Shown here piece after piece: positions 54,761-63,192 of a stretch of 64,000 bases of DNA; within the stretch, counting starts at the first letter, position 1, and each line of letters starts with the position of its first letter. Under the pieces are notes generated by a model. The model made no database searches. It saw nothing but the letters and a program-made list of their open reading frames with translations, and was not told the DNA's origin. The stretch is from Shewanella psychrophila (GTDB lineage Bacteria > Pseudomonadota > Gammaproteobacteria > Enterobacterales > Shewanellaceae), in NCBI RefSeq assembly GCF_002005305.1, contig NZ_CP014782.1:744001-808000 (forward strand), in the 5' to 3' direction. The position numbers and the translations under genes are program-made.

Positions 54761-56797
54761 TTATTTTGAAGCTGAAAGGACTTGTTGACATGCTTTCTTT
54801 GGGTCGAATCCTGGATCGCCTTCATAGTGGTCACATATGCTAGCTAGCATCTTCTTCCATGGGGCTTCTCCCGCATATTCCGATAGGTTATGCCATTTTT
54901 TATTGTCTGTGTCGATTAAAACAAGCTCATCATAGCTAGGTATAAATGCTAGCTGCCATTGTTTGTAATATACAGATCTTTGTTTCTTTGCCACCATCTC
55001 TTTATAAGCTGTTGGGATCAATACTGCTCTACCATTTTCTCTTACTTCATAATTAGATGCCGTTTCTGACATGACTTTGTTTTCGTCTATAAAACTGGCA
55101 TTAATGGATCGAAAAGGAACAGAAGATTCTACAAATACGGTTCGTTCCGTTATGCTTGGCATGGATTTTGTCAGGACTGTACCATCAAATGGCTTATCTG
55201 TGGCCTGCAGTGCTAAGTTCAGTTCATTAAAAAGGCTAGGAGCAATGTCTACTAACGAGAAAGTGCCTTTAATCTGTTGTGGTGTTTGATTATCAATAGA
55301 CGAGTTAAACCTGCGGTAAGCCATCAATACATTTGTTTGTTCCTGGCTCATAACATTGGTTCCATGGCCCCAAGAATTAGGGGACAGTGTGGTTCCCTCT
55401 TGTGTTGATTGGCTGCTGATAACATCTCTCTTTAACATGAACCCTTCACCATGATCTGAAATAAGATAGACAATAGCATTGTCGAGAAACCCTCCTTCAT
55501 TTAGATCTGTAAGCAATGCATTCACCTGCTCATCTACTTTTGATAGTAGGGCTTGATACATAAAATGGTTATAGTTTCCTTCCCAGTGGGCTTTGTTTAC
55601 ATCGATGAAATCTTTAGAAGTAAAAGGCCAGTGTAGTTGGCAAAAATGAACTGCTAAGAAATTGGGCCGCTTGGTCGATAGGCTAGCAAGCACTTCCTGA
55701 TTAAAATGTATTGGAGAATAGCCTTTTCCGTAACCTCTATTCATATAAAGGTATGGAAAAAGTGTTGAGGCCATTGGGGTATTTGAAAGCAAGTTGATTA
55801 GAGGAAAGTCTGCCATGCTTGAAATTATGGCATCAGCAGCCCCGACTTTAGGACCTACTATCTCATCAAAGCCATAGGCTTCATCAATTTGATTAAACCG
55901 TCTTTCGTCAATTGCGTAGGTGGTTTTGTAGCCTTCTTCATTCAGTTCGCGGATTAAAGGGATGTCTTTATCGATGAGTTCTGGGGGGGCGAGGTTAAAT
56001 CGTGCTCCATGACTCTTGGGGTACAACCCCGAAAGAATACTCATCCAAGCCACATAGGTACGACCGAGCGGGCTATATGTATTTGTATAAACCTGAGACT
56101 TTTTTATAAATCCATCTATATGGGGAGTAAACTGGTTTTCACTGTTTCTATATTCGAGATGATCAGGCCGCAATCCATCTATTCCTATGATAAACACATT
56201 AGGATTATTGTTATCATTCAAAGCATAGACTCGTTCCGGAGAATAACTCATTATAGATATAATCATTCCCGTACCCAGCATAGCGCAAGCCAATACTTTA
56301 GGTCCAAAATCATCATAGATGGCCCATATAAATTGTGATACCAGCAATAAGGACACAAGCGTTATTCCGAATGAGGATGCCAGAGGCGTCCCCCTGAAAA
56401 AGCCTAATAATGACGTAGGATAAAAGTAGGCATTGGCAGCAAGTATTGCTGTTAGGTGGAGTATGACAATAACTAACCAAATTTGTGTTCGTATTCCTTC
56501 ATGAGCAATCAATCGAAACCAAGGTTTACATGAAAAGGTGATGATGAATGACCAGAGAAGGTGAAAAAGTATCACGAAAAAAATAAACTGAGTGAGGTCT
56601 AACAATAAACCTTGACTGTAAAGGTCTTCACTTCTTACGTGGGTCATGACTTCTGCAAGAGAAAATGAAGAAAAGTACTGAATGAATAATTTAAAATTAT
56701 ATAAGGCAACGAGAAACAGCAACATGAGTGCATTCGTTCGCCAAAAAGTCCTTATCATGGATATCTTTTTAGGTTCCAAACGTGTTCCAACCTCCAT
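54761..56797 (-). CDS. Membrane-bound sulfatase/phosphotransferase family protein
   Basis: The 678-residue protein has five N-terminal transmembrane segments (to about residue 190) and a large alkaline-phosphatase-fold domain in the periplasm: VFIIGIDGLRPDHLEYRNS with the first metal ligands, HFCQLHWPFTSKD, and LISDHGEGFMLKRD plus NSWGHGTNV with later ligands. At the nucleophile position is SPLGRTYVAW with Ser/Thr rather than CxPxR of classical sulfatases, so a phosphoglycerol- or phosphoethanolamine-transferase-like activity is as likely as sulfatase. It is convergent with the GT39-like gene and follows a small membrane protein gene. A substrate from the same glycan is plausible. Confidence 0.75.
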   Translation of the reverse strand: MEVGTRLEPKKISMIRTFWRTNALMLLFLVALYNFKLFIQYFSSFSLAEVMTHVRSEDLYSQGLLLDLTQFIFFVILFHLLWSFIITFSCKPWFRLIAHEGIRTQIWLVIVILHLTAILAANAYFYPTSLLGFFRGTPLASSFGITLVSLLLVSQFIWAIYDDFGPKVLACAMLGTGMIISIMSYSPERVYALNDNNNPNVFIIGIDGLRPDHLEYRNSENQFTPHIDGFIKKSQVYTNTYSPLGRTYVAWMSILSGLYPKSHGARFNLAPPELIDKDIPLIRELNEEGYKTTYAIDERRFNQIDEAYGFDEIVGPKVGAADAIISSMADFPLINLLSNTPMASTLFPYLYMNRGYGKGYSPIHFNQEVLASLSTKRPNFLAVHFCQLHWPFTSKDFIDVNKAHWEGNYNHFMYQALLSKVDEQVNALLTDLNEGGFLDNAIVYLISDHGEGFMLKRDVISSQSTQEGTTLSPNSWGHGTNVMSQEQTNVLMAYRRFNSSIDNQTPQQIKGTFSLVDIAPSLFNELNLALQATDKPFDGTVLTKSMPSITERTVFVESSVPFRSINASFIDENKVMSETASNYEVRENGRAVLIPTAYKEMVAKKQRSVYYKQWQLAFIPSYDELVLIDTDNKKWHNLSEYAGEAPWKKMLASICDHYEGDPGFDPKKACQQVLSASK

Positions 56798-56850
56798 ATC
56801 TACCCCTACTAGTCTAAGTTACCTTTAACCTACTGAGTAGAGTAGGGCAA

Positions 56851-57147
56851 TTACTGCATATCGGCATTGCTATCGATGCCTGATGTTGAACCAGAGTTTG
56901 TATTTATCTTTGCAGAGGTCACGATGAATTTATCATTGTCTCTTATCACACTTGAAAGCTCTGATTCTGCAGGCCAGTCTCCAAGAATAAGATAACGTTC
57001 GGCTAGGCTCGAACCCGATGGAGCATCTGTTTTGATAGACATCCTTGATTGATAAACATTCCAAGCTGGTACAAGGTTCGACATGAGTAAAATGAAAACC
57101 ATTAGGGATAAGCTGGCTTGTGTGAGCATCTCAGCATTCTTGGTCAT
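56851..57147 (-). CDS. Small membrane protein of unknown function
   Basis: I do not recognise this 98-residue protein. It has one N-terminal hydrophobic helix (ASLSLMVFILLMSNLVPAW, about 11-29) and a polar, serine-rich periplasmic part ending in NTNSGSTSGIDSNADMQ. It starts at an ATG behind AGGTAG and lies 53 nt before the sulfatase-family gene in the same direction, so both are probably one operon. It could be an anchor or partner for that enzyme. Confidence 0.6.
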   Translation of the reverse strand: MTKNAEMLTQASLSLMVFILLMSNLVPAWNVYQSRMSIKTDAPSGSSLAERYLILGDWPAESELSSVIRDNDKFIVTSAKINTNSGSTSGIDSNADMQ

Positions 57148-57489
57148 ATTTTTCTACCTGAGCATTCATTCTATTCAAAGTTGACGTTTTCAGTCAACTT
57201 GATACGTCGAGTCAATTAACCTACCAAAAGTATAGTTGTAATTTAGGTATTTCGAATGATCTTTAGATAAAAATACTGTACTGAAGTGTTAGCCTAAAGT
57301 TTGTCATTGGTTAGGTTATGTACTAAATATTAAGAGACTGAGCAGGCAGGCAGATTTAAGTAAGTATGATTAACCATCTAATTTTTAATTAAATAAATCT
57401 ATATTAAACAATTGAATAAGTGATTGTTAATGTTTCAGGAAACTCTTTGAATGACAAGTCCACCAGATAATGTGTCGAGGAGGGATAAA
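57148..57489. other. Divergent intergenic region with an inverted repeat
   Basis: About 340 AT-rich bases lie between the small membrane protein (minus) and the L,D-transpeptidase (plus). AAGTTGAC (57178-57185) and GTCAACTT (57193-57200) form a perfect 8-bp inverted repeat with 7-nt spacer just upstream of the minus-strand gene, a possible operator. Nothing else stands out. Confidence 0.4.
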
Positions 57490-58974
57490 ATGAAAAATAA
57501 AATATTTTTGATCAGCTTATTATTCTGTTTATTCATCATTCCTATTCCCTCTTTTTCTGATGGTAACTCTCTAGCATCAAATTTGTTAGATACTCAAGAA
57601 GTGGAGCTTATTTATGAGCTTAACGGCCAGGAGTTAATTTGGTTTGACTCCTATGGTTTAAGTTTAGATGGCCTTTCATTGGCGCAATTATTAGAAGATC
57701 TAGGAATAGGTCTTGAAAAGTTTCTAGTTGTTGAACAAGTTGATCGGACAAAAATGAGTAAGATCGAACGAGATAGAGCTTATACCCGAGCTTGTCTCTA
57801 TCTTTTAGATAGAGTCTCAAGGTTAAGCCTGAATACAAATGTAAACTTAGAAAACAAATTCACACAAGCGGTTATAAACCATAGGTTATCTAATTTTATT
57901 GAACAAGTTTTACCTCTTTATGATGAAGTCTCAAAATTAAGAGGAATGATAAGGAAATATAAAAAATTGACTCACAAACCTTGGCCTAATATAGAGCAAT
58001 CGGAGTTCCGGCTCGGCCAGAGCTCAGATAAAATCTCGACACTAAGAGGAATGCTAATTGAGCTTGGAGATTTAAGCGTTAAACCTGAACTAAAACAAAG
58101 AACGTCGATATATGATCCAGATATAGTATTAGGGATTAAATCATTTCAAGTGCGCCATGGACTCGAAGTTAATGGTCAGCTCGATACTCAAACGGCAGAA
58201 AGCTTGAGTATTAAACCGGAAACGAGAATAGTTCAAATGCAGTTAAATTTATGGCGCTGGTTCAATTTACCGAAAGCCTTGCCTGAACGATTTGTTTGGA
58301 TAAATATCCCTGGTTACCAATTACAACTATTGGACCAAGGCGACAAGGTATTGGATATGAAAGTGATAGTTGGTAAGCCGCAGACACCAACACCTATTAT
58401 CACTTCTTCCTTAACTCGTTTAACTATCAACCCTAGCTGGACACCTCCCTGGAGTATTGTGAGTAAGGAACTGCTCCCTTTGGATGAAAATCAGCCTGGA
58501 TATTTAAACCGACAAAAATTTGAATTACGAAAATATGGGGCAAACACCTCTCTTGACTTGGTCGATATTAGTAGTTCTTCGATACTGTATTTATTGTCAG
58601 AATATCAGCTGGTTCAAGCTCCAGGTCCTAAAAATGCCCTTGGTAAGTACCGTTTCTCTATACCTAATAATCACTCTATTTATTTGCATGACACACCATC
58701 GAAATTTCTTTTTTCTAAACGTATAAGAGCCATGAGTCATGGTTGTATCAGATTGTCAGATCCTAAGGGTCTTTCGGATTACTTGATGCGATCAGATGTT
58801 AGAGCCGCAGATGTTGCAAGAGCCGCGAAAGGAACTCTGACGCACTATTATTCTATAATCAGTCCCACACCTGTATATATCACTTATCACACAATCTGGG
58901 TCGATGAGCTTGGTAAATTACAGCTTAGACCTGATATCTATGGTTTAGATAGGATCTCCGCATATGATGAATGA
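57490..58974 (+). CDS. L,D-transpeptidase, YcbB/LdtD-like
   Basis: This enzyme forms 3-3 cross-links in peptidoglycan or attaches proteins to it. ATG 57490 follows the strong AGGAGGG and gives 494 residues with a signal peptide (IFLISLLFCLFIIPIPSFS); a start at 57451 is less likely. A peptidoglycan-binding domain (DIVLGIKSFQVRHGLEVNGQ, about 210-250) precedes the YkuD domain with the catalytic MSHGCIRLSDP, complete with His and Cys. Length and order fit LdtD, though the N-terminal 150 residues are not recognised. Its stop overlaps the start of an HTH gene. Confidence 0.9.
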   Translation: MKNKIFLISLLFCLFIIPIPSFSDGNSLASNLLDTQEVELIYELNGQELIWFDSYGLSLDGLSLAQLLEDLGIGLEKFLVVEQVDRTKMSKIERDRAYTRACLYLLDRVSRLSLNTNVNLENKFTQAVINHRLSNFIEQVLPLYDEVSKLRGMIRKYKKLTHKPWPNIEQSEFRLGQSSDKISTLRGMLIELGDLSVKPELKQRTSIYDPDIVLGIKSFQVRHGLEVNGQLDTQTAESLSIKPETRIVQMQLNLWRWFNLPKALPERFVWINIPGYQLQLLDQGDKVLDMKVIVGKPQTPTPIITSSLTRLTINPSWTPPWSIVSKELLPLDENQPGYLNRQKFELRKYGANTSLDLVDISSSSILYLLSEYQLVQAPGPKNALGKYRFSIPNNHSIYLHDTPSKFLFSKRIRAMSHGCIRLSDPKGLSDYLMRSDVRAADVARAAKGTLTHYYSIISPTPVYITYHTIWVDELGKLQLRPDIYGLDRISAYDE

Positions 58975-59389
58975 CAGTTATGATAATCCTGACTTTATGA
59001 AACTGATCAGGCAGGAAAAAAATGCCAGGATGAGGTTAAAGCTCCTAGCGCTTTTACATTTCCATGAAGGAAAATCAAGATACCAGATCTCAGATTACCT
59101 CAAAGTTAGTCGTACCAGTGTGAATAAATGGGTCAGTAATTATTTAACTCATGGATTAGAAGGACTTAAGGATAAGAAACACTCTGGCAGGCCGGCTTCT
59201 TTAACGGCTGAACAATTAAAACAATTATCTGTGTATATAAAACATAGATCTGCAAGCTATGATAAGGAAAAATTACATGGCAGTGAAATTCAAAGTTATA
59301 TATCTGATAACTTTGGTGTGAGTTATGAGATAAGTAATATTTATAAAATTCTTGAGAGGCTAGGTTATGCTTGGGTGACGCATGTATAA
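58964..59389 (+). CDS. IS630-type helix-turn-helix protein, stand-alone
   Basis: The 141-residue protein corresponds to the N-terminal DNA-binding half of IS630-family transposases: a first HTH (SRYQISDYLKVSRTSVNKWV), GLKDKKHSGRPASLT, and a winged-helix part (YISDNFGVSYEISNIYKILE). It ends after LGYAWVTHV, just where the DDE catalytic domain would begin; no remnant of that domain follows. It overlaps the L,D-transpeptidase by 11 nt, so it is translated with it. It is either a transposase remnant or a domesticated regulator. Terminal repeats were not seen. Confidence 0.7.
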   Translation: MMNDSYDNPDFMKLIRQEKNARMRLKLLALLHFHEGKSRYQISDYLKVSRTSVNKWVSNYLTHGLEGLKDKKHSGRPASLTAEQLKQLSVYIKHRSASYDKEKLHGSEIQSYISDNFGVSYEISNIYKILERLGYAWVTHV

Positions 59390-60111
59390 ATGAGAGCCTG
59401 TGACCTAGCTGAATAGTAAGCTGGGCTATTAAAGCTGTATTAATATGATTTAACGACTAGACTCATATTATCTGAAAGAGATGAATTTTATCTAACTTAA
59501 AAACACTACAAACTATTTATCTCTTTCGCGTTGATTTATTCTGTGGTTGATGCGTAGCGATAGTCGGTGCACTTTTTTAATCTATACCCTCTATAGCTTT
59601 ATCAACTCTCTTTGTTCATGTCGCTTACAATACAGGCTCTGCTTACGAATTGCTTTATCTTTAGATGAAATCACATTGGAAATTGATTAATTTATTGGTC
59701 TATTTTTACTTAATTTCAAAATAAACTAAAACTCTATTTTTACATTCAATAAATGACTATGTATATCTAACCCAGTGTTTTAAATGTGTTTTTTTTGACC
59801 TGGCAATCTTGTCAATGTAGATTTCAGATTCTCTTTATCTATTGAGCTCTTTTCTCTTTATTAACGGCTATATAAATCACGACTCTTAATATTAAACACT
59901 GGATCAGTTATTTTTTCCACATAGAGTGAACAGCTAGTGTTTGCTACTTTTAAGTTAGCTTTAAATGTTTATGTTTAAATGTAAGTGAGCACTTAAGGCA
60001 GATGGAATAAGTGACGGTCATGCAAACAATATAGTTAGAGATCGCCACATATCTAAAGTTCTATGAAAAGTCTTTGGCCATGTGCCGACAGTATAATTAG
60101 GAGAAACACCC
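59390..60111. other. Gene-free AT-rich stretch before the Tad pilus locus
   Basis: About 720 bases without a convincing gene separate the HTH gene from flp. The DNA is very AT-rich with long T runs. I found no transposase remnant, tRNA or clear repeat. It presumably contains the promoter of the flp operon, and AT-rich DNA of this type often binds H-NS-like silencers. Confidence 0.45.
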
Positions 60112-60309
60112 ATGAACATTAAACAATTACTAACAGAATTTATCGAAGATGAAAGTGGATTAACTGCCGTGGAATATGCTATCGCCGGTGGCTTGGTTGT
60201 AGGCGGCATGATCGCTGCGTTCAATCAACTAGGTTCAAATGCTACAGCCAAATTGAATTGTTTGGCCTCCGCAGTAACAGGTGCGAGTAGTGACTGTACA
60301 GGCTCTTAG
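60112..60309 (+). CDS. flp: Flp type IVb pilin
   Basis: The 65-residue prepilin is the main subunit of Tad/Flp pili. It has a hydrophilic leader, the cleavage site ESG|LTAVEYAIAGG with glutamate at +5 and tyrosine at +6 as in Flp pilins, a hydrophobic helix (AIAGGLVVGGMIAAF) and a short C-terminus with two cysteines (LNCLAS and SSDCTGS) that may form a disulfide. AGGAG precedes the ATG. A hairpin follows the gene, in keeping with higher pilin expression than downstream genes. Confidence 0.93.
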   Translation: MNIKQLLTEFIEDESGLTAVEYAIAGGLVVGGMIAAFNQLGSNATAKLNCLASAVTGASSDCTGS

Positions 60310-60336
60310 AAACTCATTCTTTGATATTAAGAATTG

Positions 60337-60360
60337 CCCATATGGATATGGGTAAGTTTT
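60337..60360 (+). terminator. Hairpin after flp, probable partial terminator
   Basis: CCCATA (60337-60342) and TATGGG (60347-60352) form a short stem with a 4-nt loop, followed by TAAGTTTT. It lies between the pilin gene and tadV and may let only part of transcription pass. The stem is short, so the effect is uncertain. Confidence 0.45.
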
Positions 60361-60401
60361 CTAACTCTGTTCCTTTGTGATTATGTCCATGGTGGCGGGT
60401 T

Positions 60402-60977
60402 ATGACAGATACTCAACTAACACTTCAGCTTTTACTCTCGGGTCTCTTCTTTACCTCAGCGATTATTATGGACCTTTATCAAGAAAAAATTCCCAATAAA
60501 CTTTGTTTACTTGCTATTTTCTGTGGATTTGCAATTAATGCTTATTACGCACAATTAGCAGGGATATTGATGGCAAGTTTTGGTTTTGGCCTTGCCTTTG
60601 TTATTCTTTTCCCTACATTTTTATTTAGAATATTAGGGGCTGGAGACATAAAGTTAATGATGGGAATTGGTGCTTTAATGGGACCTGAATTATTATTCTC
60701 AAGTATCGTTTATGGCATTGTTGCTGGTGCAGGAACCAGTTTAATATTAATCATTTGGAAAACAGGCTTCATTGGTTTAGGGAAAACATTTAAACGATAT
60801 TGGGATTGTATTTATCTTCAAAGTTATTTTAAACCAGAAGCTGGTGAAGCTGCTGGTGAGAAAGTACCTTATGCACCTGCACTTGCTATTGGTTGGGTAT
60901 GGGCTTGTTCACTCGACAGTAATATTTTAGAACTTTTCTTTAACTGGAATCAATATATAAGTCTTTGGGGAGTGTGA
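60402..60977 (+). CDS. tadV: Prepilin peptidase TadV/CpaA
   Basis: This 191-residue inner-membrane aspartic protease cleaves and may methylate Flp prepilins. The two catalytic aspartates are in IIMDLYQEKIPNKL and in LGAGDIKLMMGIGALMG (GxGD motif). About five or six transmembrane segments are present. It is slightly longer than typical TadV, with a C-terminal extension after residue 130. Its stop is 2 nt before the start of the AAA+ ATPase gene, indicating co-translation. Confidence 0.9.
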   Translation: MTDTQLTLQLLLSGLFFTSAIIMDLYQEKIPNKLCLLAIFCGFAINAYYAQLAGILMASFGFGLAFVILFPTFLFRILGAGDIKLMMGIGALMGPELLFSSIVYGIVAGAGTSLILIIWKTGFIGLGKTFKRYWDCIYLQSYFKPEAGEAAGEKVPYAPALAIGWVWACSLDSNILELFFNWNQYISLWGV

Positions 60978-60979
60978 CT

Positions 60980-62296
60980 ATGTTGAAACTTAGTACAGAC
61001 GAAACGCAAACACTTCCTACGATAGATGAGCTAGATAGCGACCAATTAGCCCCTCGCCCTAAAACAATCGAACAAACAGGTATCCATGAATCGGTTTTAC
61101 TTGAGTTAATACTAAAACATCTGCTTTCTGGTGGGGTACTAACTAAAGCTGAACTTGTGTCTTATATGGGGATCACCGGAGGGATAATACAAGGGCTTCT
61201 TGATAGTGCAAAACAGCTGGCTTGGGTTGAAAATCGTCAATCAACATCAGATGGACAGATGCGCTATGCATTGAGTCATGGTGGAGAGGAGTTTGCTAAA
61301 CAAGCATCGGCAAAGAGTGGTTATAAAGGATTAGTCCCGATCCCTATATCTCAATACTCAGAAATTTGTTGCAAGCAATCTAGCCGACGAAATTCGATAA
61401 CATTTGAGATGCTTCAGAATGGGCTAAAGTCATTAGTATTACCTAATGAGCTCCTACACAAAATAGGTCCAGCCCTAAATTCAAGTCGACCTGTTCTTAT
61501 TTATGGACCACCAGGCACAGGTAAGAGCTATCTCTGTCGAAATTTGAATTTAACCCTAGGTGACTCAGTGTTAATTCCATACGCTATTTCAATAGGTAAT
61601 GAAATTATTCAAGTTTATGATCCCCAACTTCATCATAAAGTTGGTGAAACGGATTTAAATAGTCAGTTAGACTTGGTCCGTGGTCATGACCCGCGTTGGA
61701 TAAAATGTAAGCGACCATTGAGGATTACGGGCGGAGAGTTGAACGCAGATATGCTGGAAGTTCAATTTGACAGCCATAGTAGAACTTATATGGCACCCAT
61801 TCAGTTAAAAGCAAACAATGGCATCTTACTTCTCGATGATTTAGGGCGTCAAAAAATTAGTGCTAAGCAGTTGTTTAATCGTTGGATTATTCCAATGGAG
61901 GAGCGACGAGATTTTCTTTCACTGCAATCAGGTGAACATTTTGAGATACCTTTTGAGCTTATTTTGCTTTTCTCTACTAATCTAAATCCTAACGAACTTG
62001 TCGATGATGCATTTTTAAGAAGGTTAGGTTACAAGATTCATTTTGATGCATTAGATGAACCTCTTTATAGGAAGATTTGGTTTCAGGTGTGTGAGGAGAA
62101 AGGGCTTAGGTGTAGTGAAGAGATGTTTCAATACTTGCTTACAGATTTTCATGCGTTGTTTGAGAAGCCATTAATTCCCTGTTACCCAAGAGATCTGTTG
62201 GGGATCATGTCGGACCAAATAAGCTTCATGCAGCTAAAATCAGAGGTGACGAAGTCATTGATTGTTGAAGCCTGGTCAATATATTTTGTGTCGTAA
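60980..62296 (+). CDS. Winged-helix/MoxR-like AAA+ ATPase in the Tad locus
   Basis: The ATG at 60980 follows GGGGAG and gives 438 residues. A winged-helix-like N-terminal region (about 30-110; LLSGGVLTKAELVSYMGITG) leads to an AAA+ domain with Walker A GPPGTGKS at 176-183, Walker B ILLLDDLG at about 282-289 and sensor LILLFSTNLNP with FLRRLGYK (arginine finger region). It is not the TadA secretion ATPase or TadZ. MoxR-like ATPases act as chaperones in complex assembly. Its place between tadV and rcpC suggests a Tad pilus assembly or regulatory role, which I infer only from position. Confidence 0.75.
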   Translation: MLKLSTDETQTLPTIDELDSDQLAPRPKTIEQTGIHESVLLELILKHLLSGGVLTKAELVSYMGITGGIIQGLLDSAKQLAWVENRQSTSDGQMRYALSHGGEEFAKQASAKSGYKGLVPIPISQYSEICCKQSSRRNSITFEMLQNGLKSLVLPNELLHKIGPALNSSRPVLIYGPPGTGKSYLCRNLNLTLGDSVLIPYAISIGNEIIQVYDPQLHHKVGETDLNSQLDLVRGHDPRWIKCKRPLRITGGELNADMLEVQFDSHSRTYMAPIQLKANNGILLLDDLGRQKISAKQLFNRWIIPMEERRDFLSLQSGEHFEIPFELILLFSTNLNPNELVDDAFLRRLGYKIHFDALDEPLYRKIWFQVCEEKGLRCSEEMFQYLLTDFHALFEKPLIPCYPRDLLGIMSDQISFMQLKSEVTKSLIVEAWSIYFVS

Positions 62297-62338
62297 TCAT
62301 AATCTCGTTGATCTCAATAAGCATCTAAGGAGCTTTTG

Positions 62339-63145
62339 ATGAACAATAAAACACTGCTATTTGTGATTCTTTCATTAGTGTTTGGTGTTACAGCTGTTTT
62401 TTTAGCACAAAGTTGGCTTAAATCGAATACAGAAGCCAACACGCCGCAAGCTTCTACGAGTGTGATCACTATGGCCACAGTAGTTCCCTTAGGTGCCATC
62501 CTTGAACGCAAACATCTAAAACAAACAGCTATGCCAAATGCGATAATACCTGAAACCGCTGTTACTACATTTGAAGCAGCCGAAGGTATGGTTGTTAAGC
62601 AAAACCTTTATGTTGGTGAGATTCTTCGTAGTGAAAGGTTAACAAAGAAAGGTGAAGGCAGTACTTTAGCAAGTCTTATCTCACCTCAAATGCGCGCGGT
62701 GACAATTAGGGTTAATGATGTGGTAGGAGTGGCAGGTTTCCTACTGCCGGGGAATCGCGTCGATGTGTTAAACCTGTTTAAAAGACATGGACGGTTGCAA
62801 ACAGATGTAGTGCTAGCGAATGTGAAGATATTAGCGATAGATCAACGTTCCTCTAATGATGAAAATAAACCTAAGCTAGTAAGAGCGGTCACTCTTGAAT
62901 TGAATCTAGAGCAAGCAGAAGTTCTGATGATAGCCAAGGGGCGTGGCAAATTGCAATTGGCACTAAGAAACCCCAATGACTCAGCTGTGGTTGAACTTGC
63001 TTTAATCAATGAAAATCAGGAGGCGTCACCTGTAAGTAATGTAGTGATACCACCTAAGGAAACCGGTTATGTTTCATCAGAATCTAAAGTTAAGGTGTAT
63101 CTGCTCAAAGGGATGAAAGAGCAGGTTATTAAGGTCAGTAATTAG
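62339..63145 (+). CDS. rcpC: Tad pilus assembly protein RcpC/CpaB
   Basis: The 268-residue protein starts at ATG 62339 behind AAGGAG; a TTG one codon earlier is not needed. It has an N-terminal membrane anchor (LLFVILSLVFGVTAVFLA), a SAF domain (TVVPLGAILERKHLKQTAMP), and the RcpC/CpaB block VRINDVVG-like RAVTIRVNDVVGVAGFLLPG and NRVDVLN. The protein works in the periplasm with the secretin and possibly binds peptidoglycan. It is followed by the secretin gene after about 47 nt. Confidence 0.92.
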   Translation: MNNKTLLFVILSLVFGVTAVFLAQSWLKSNTEANTPQASTSVITMATVVPLGAILERKHLKQTAMPNAIIPETAVTTFEAAEGMVVKQNLYVGEILRSERLTKKGEGSTLASLISPQMRAVTIRVNDVVGVAGFLLPGNRVDVLNLFKRHGRLQTDVVLANVKILAIDQRSSNDENKPKLVRAVTLELNLEQAEVLMIAKGRGKLQLALRNPNDSAVVELALINENQEASPVSNVVIPPKETGYVSSESKVKVYLLKGMKEQVIKVSN

Positions 63146-63192
63146 CATCAGGTGTTAGTGGGTTCCTCACAAATAACGTATAGGAGTGCACC

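Noticed and set aside
54743..54767. AATAATA/TATTATT as terminator between the GT39-like and sulfatase genes
   Set aside because: The stem is only seven A-T pairs and overlaps the end of the minus-strand gene; too weak to call.
58964..59389. Complete IS630 insertion sequence
   Set aside because: No DDE catalytic domain, no terminal inverted repeats and no TA target duplication were seen.
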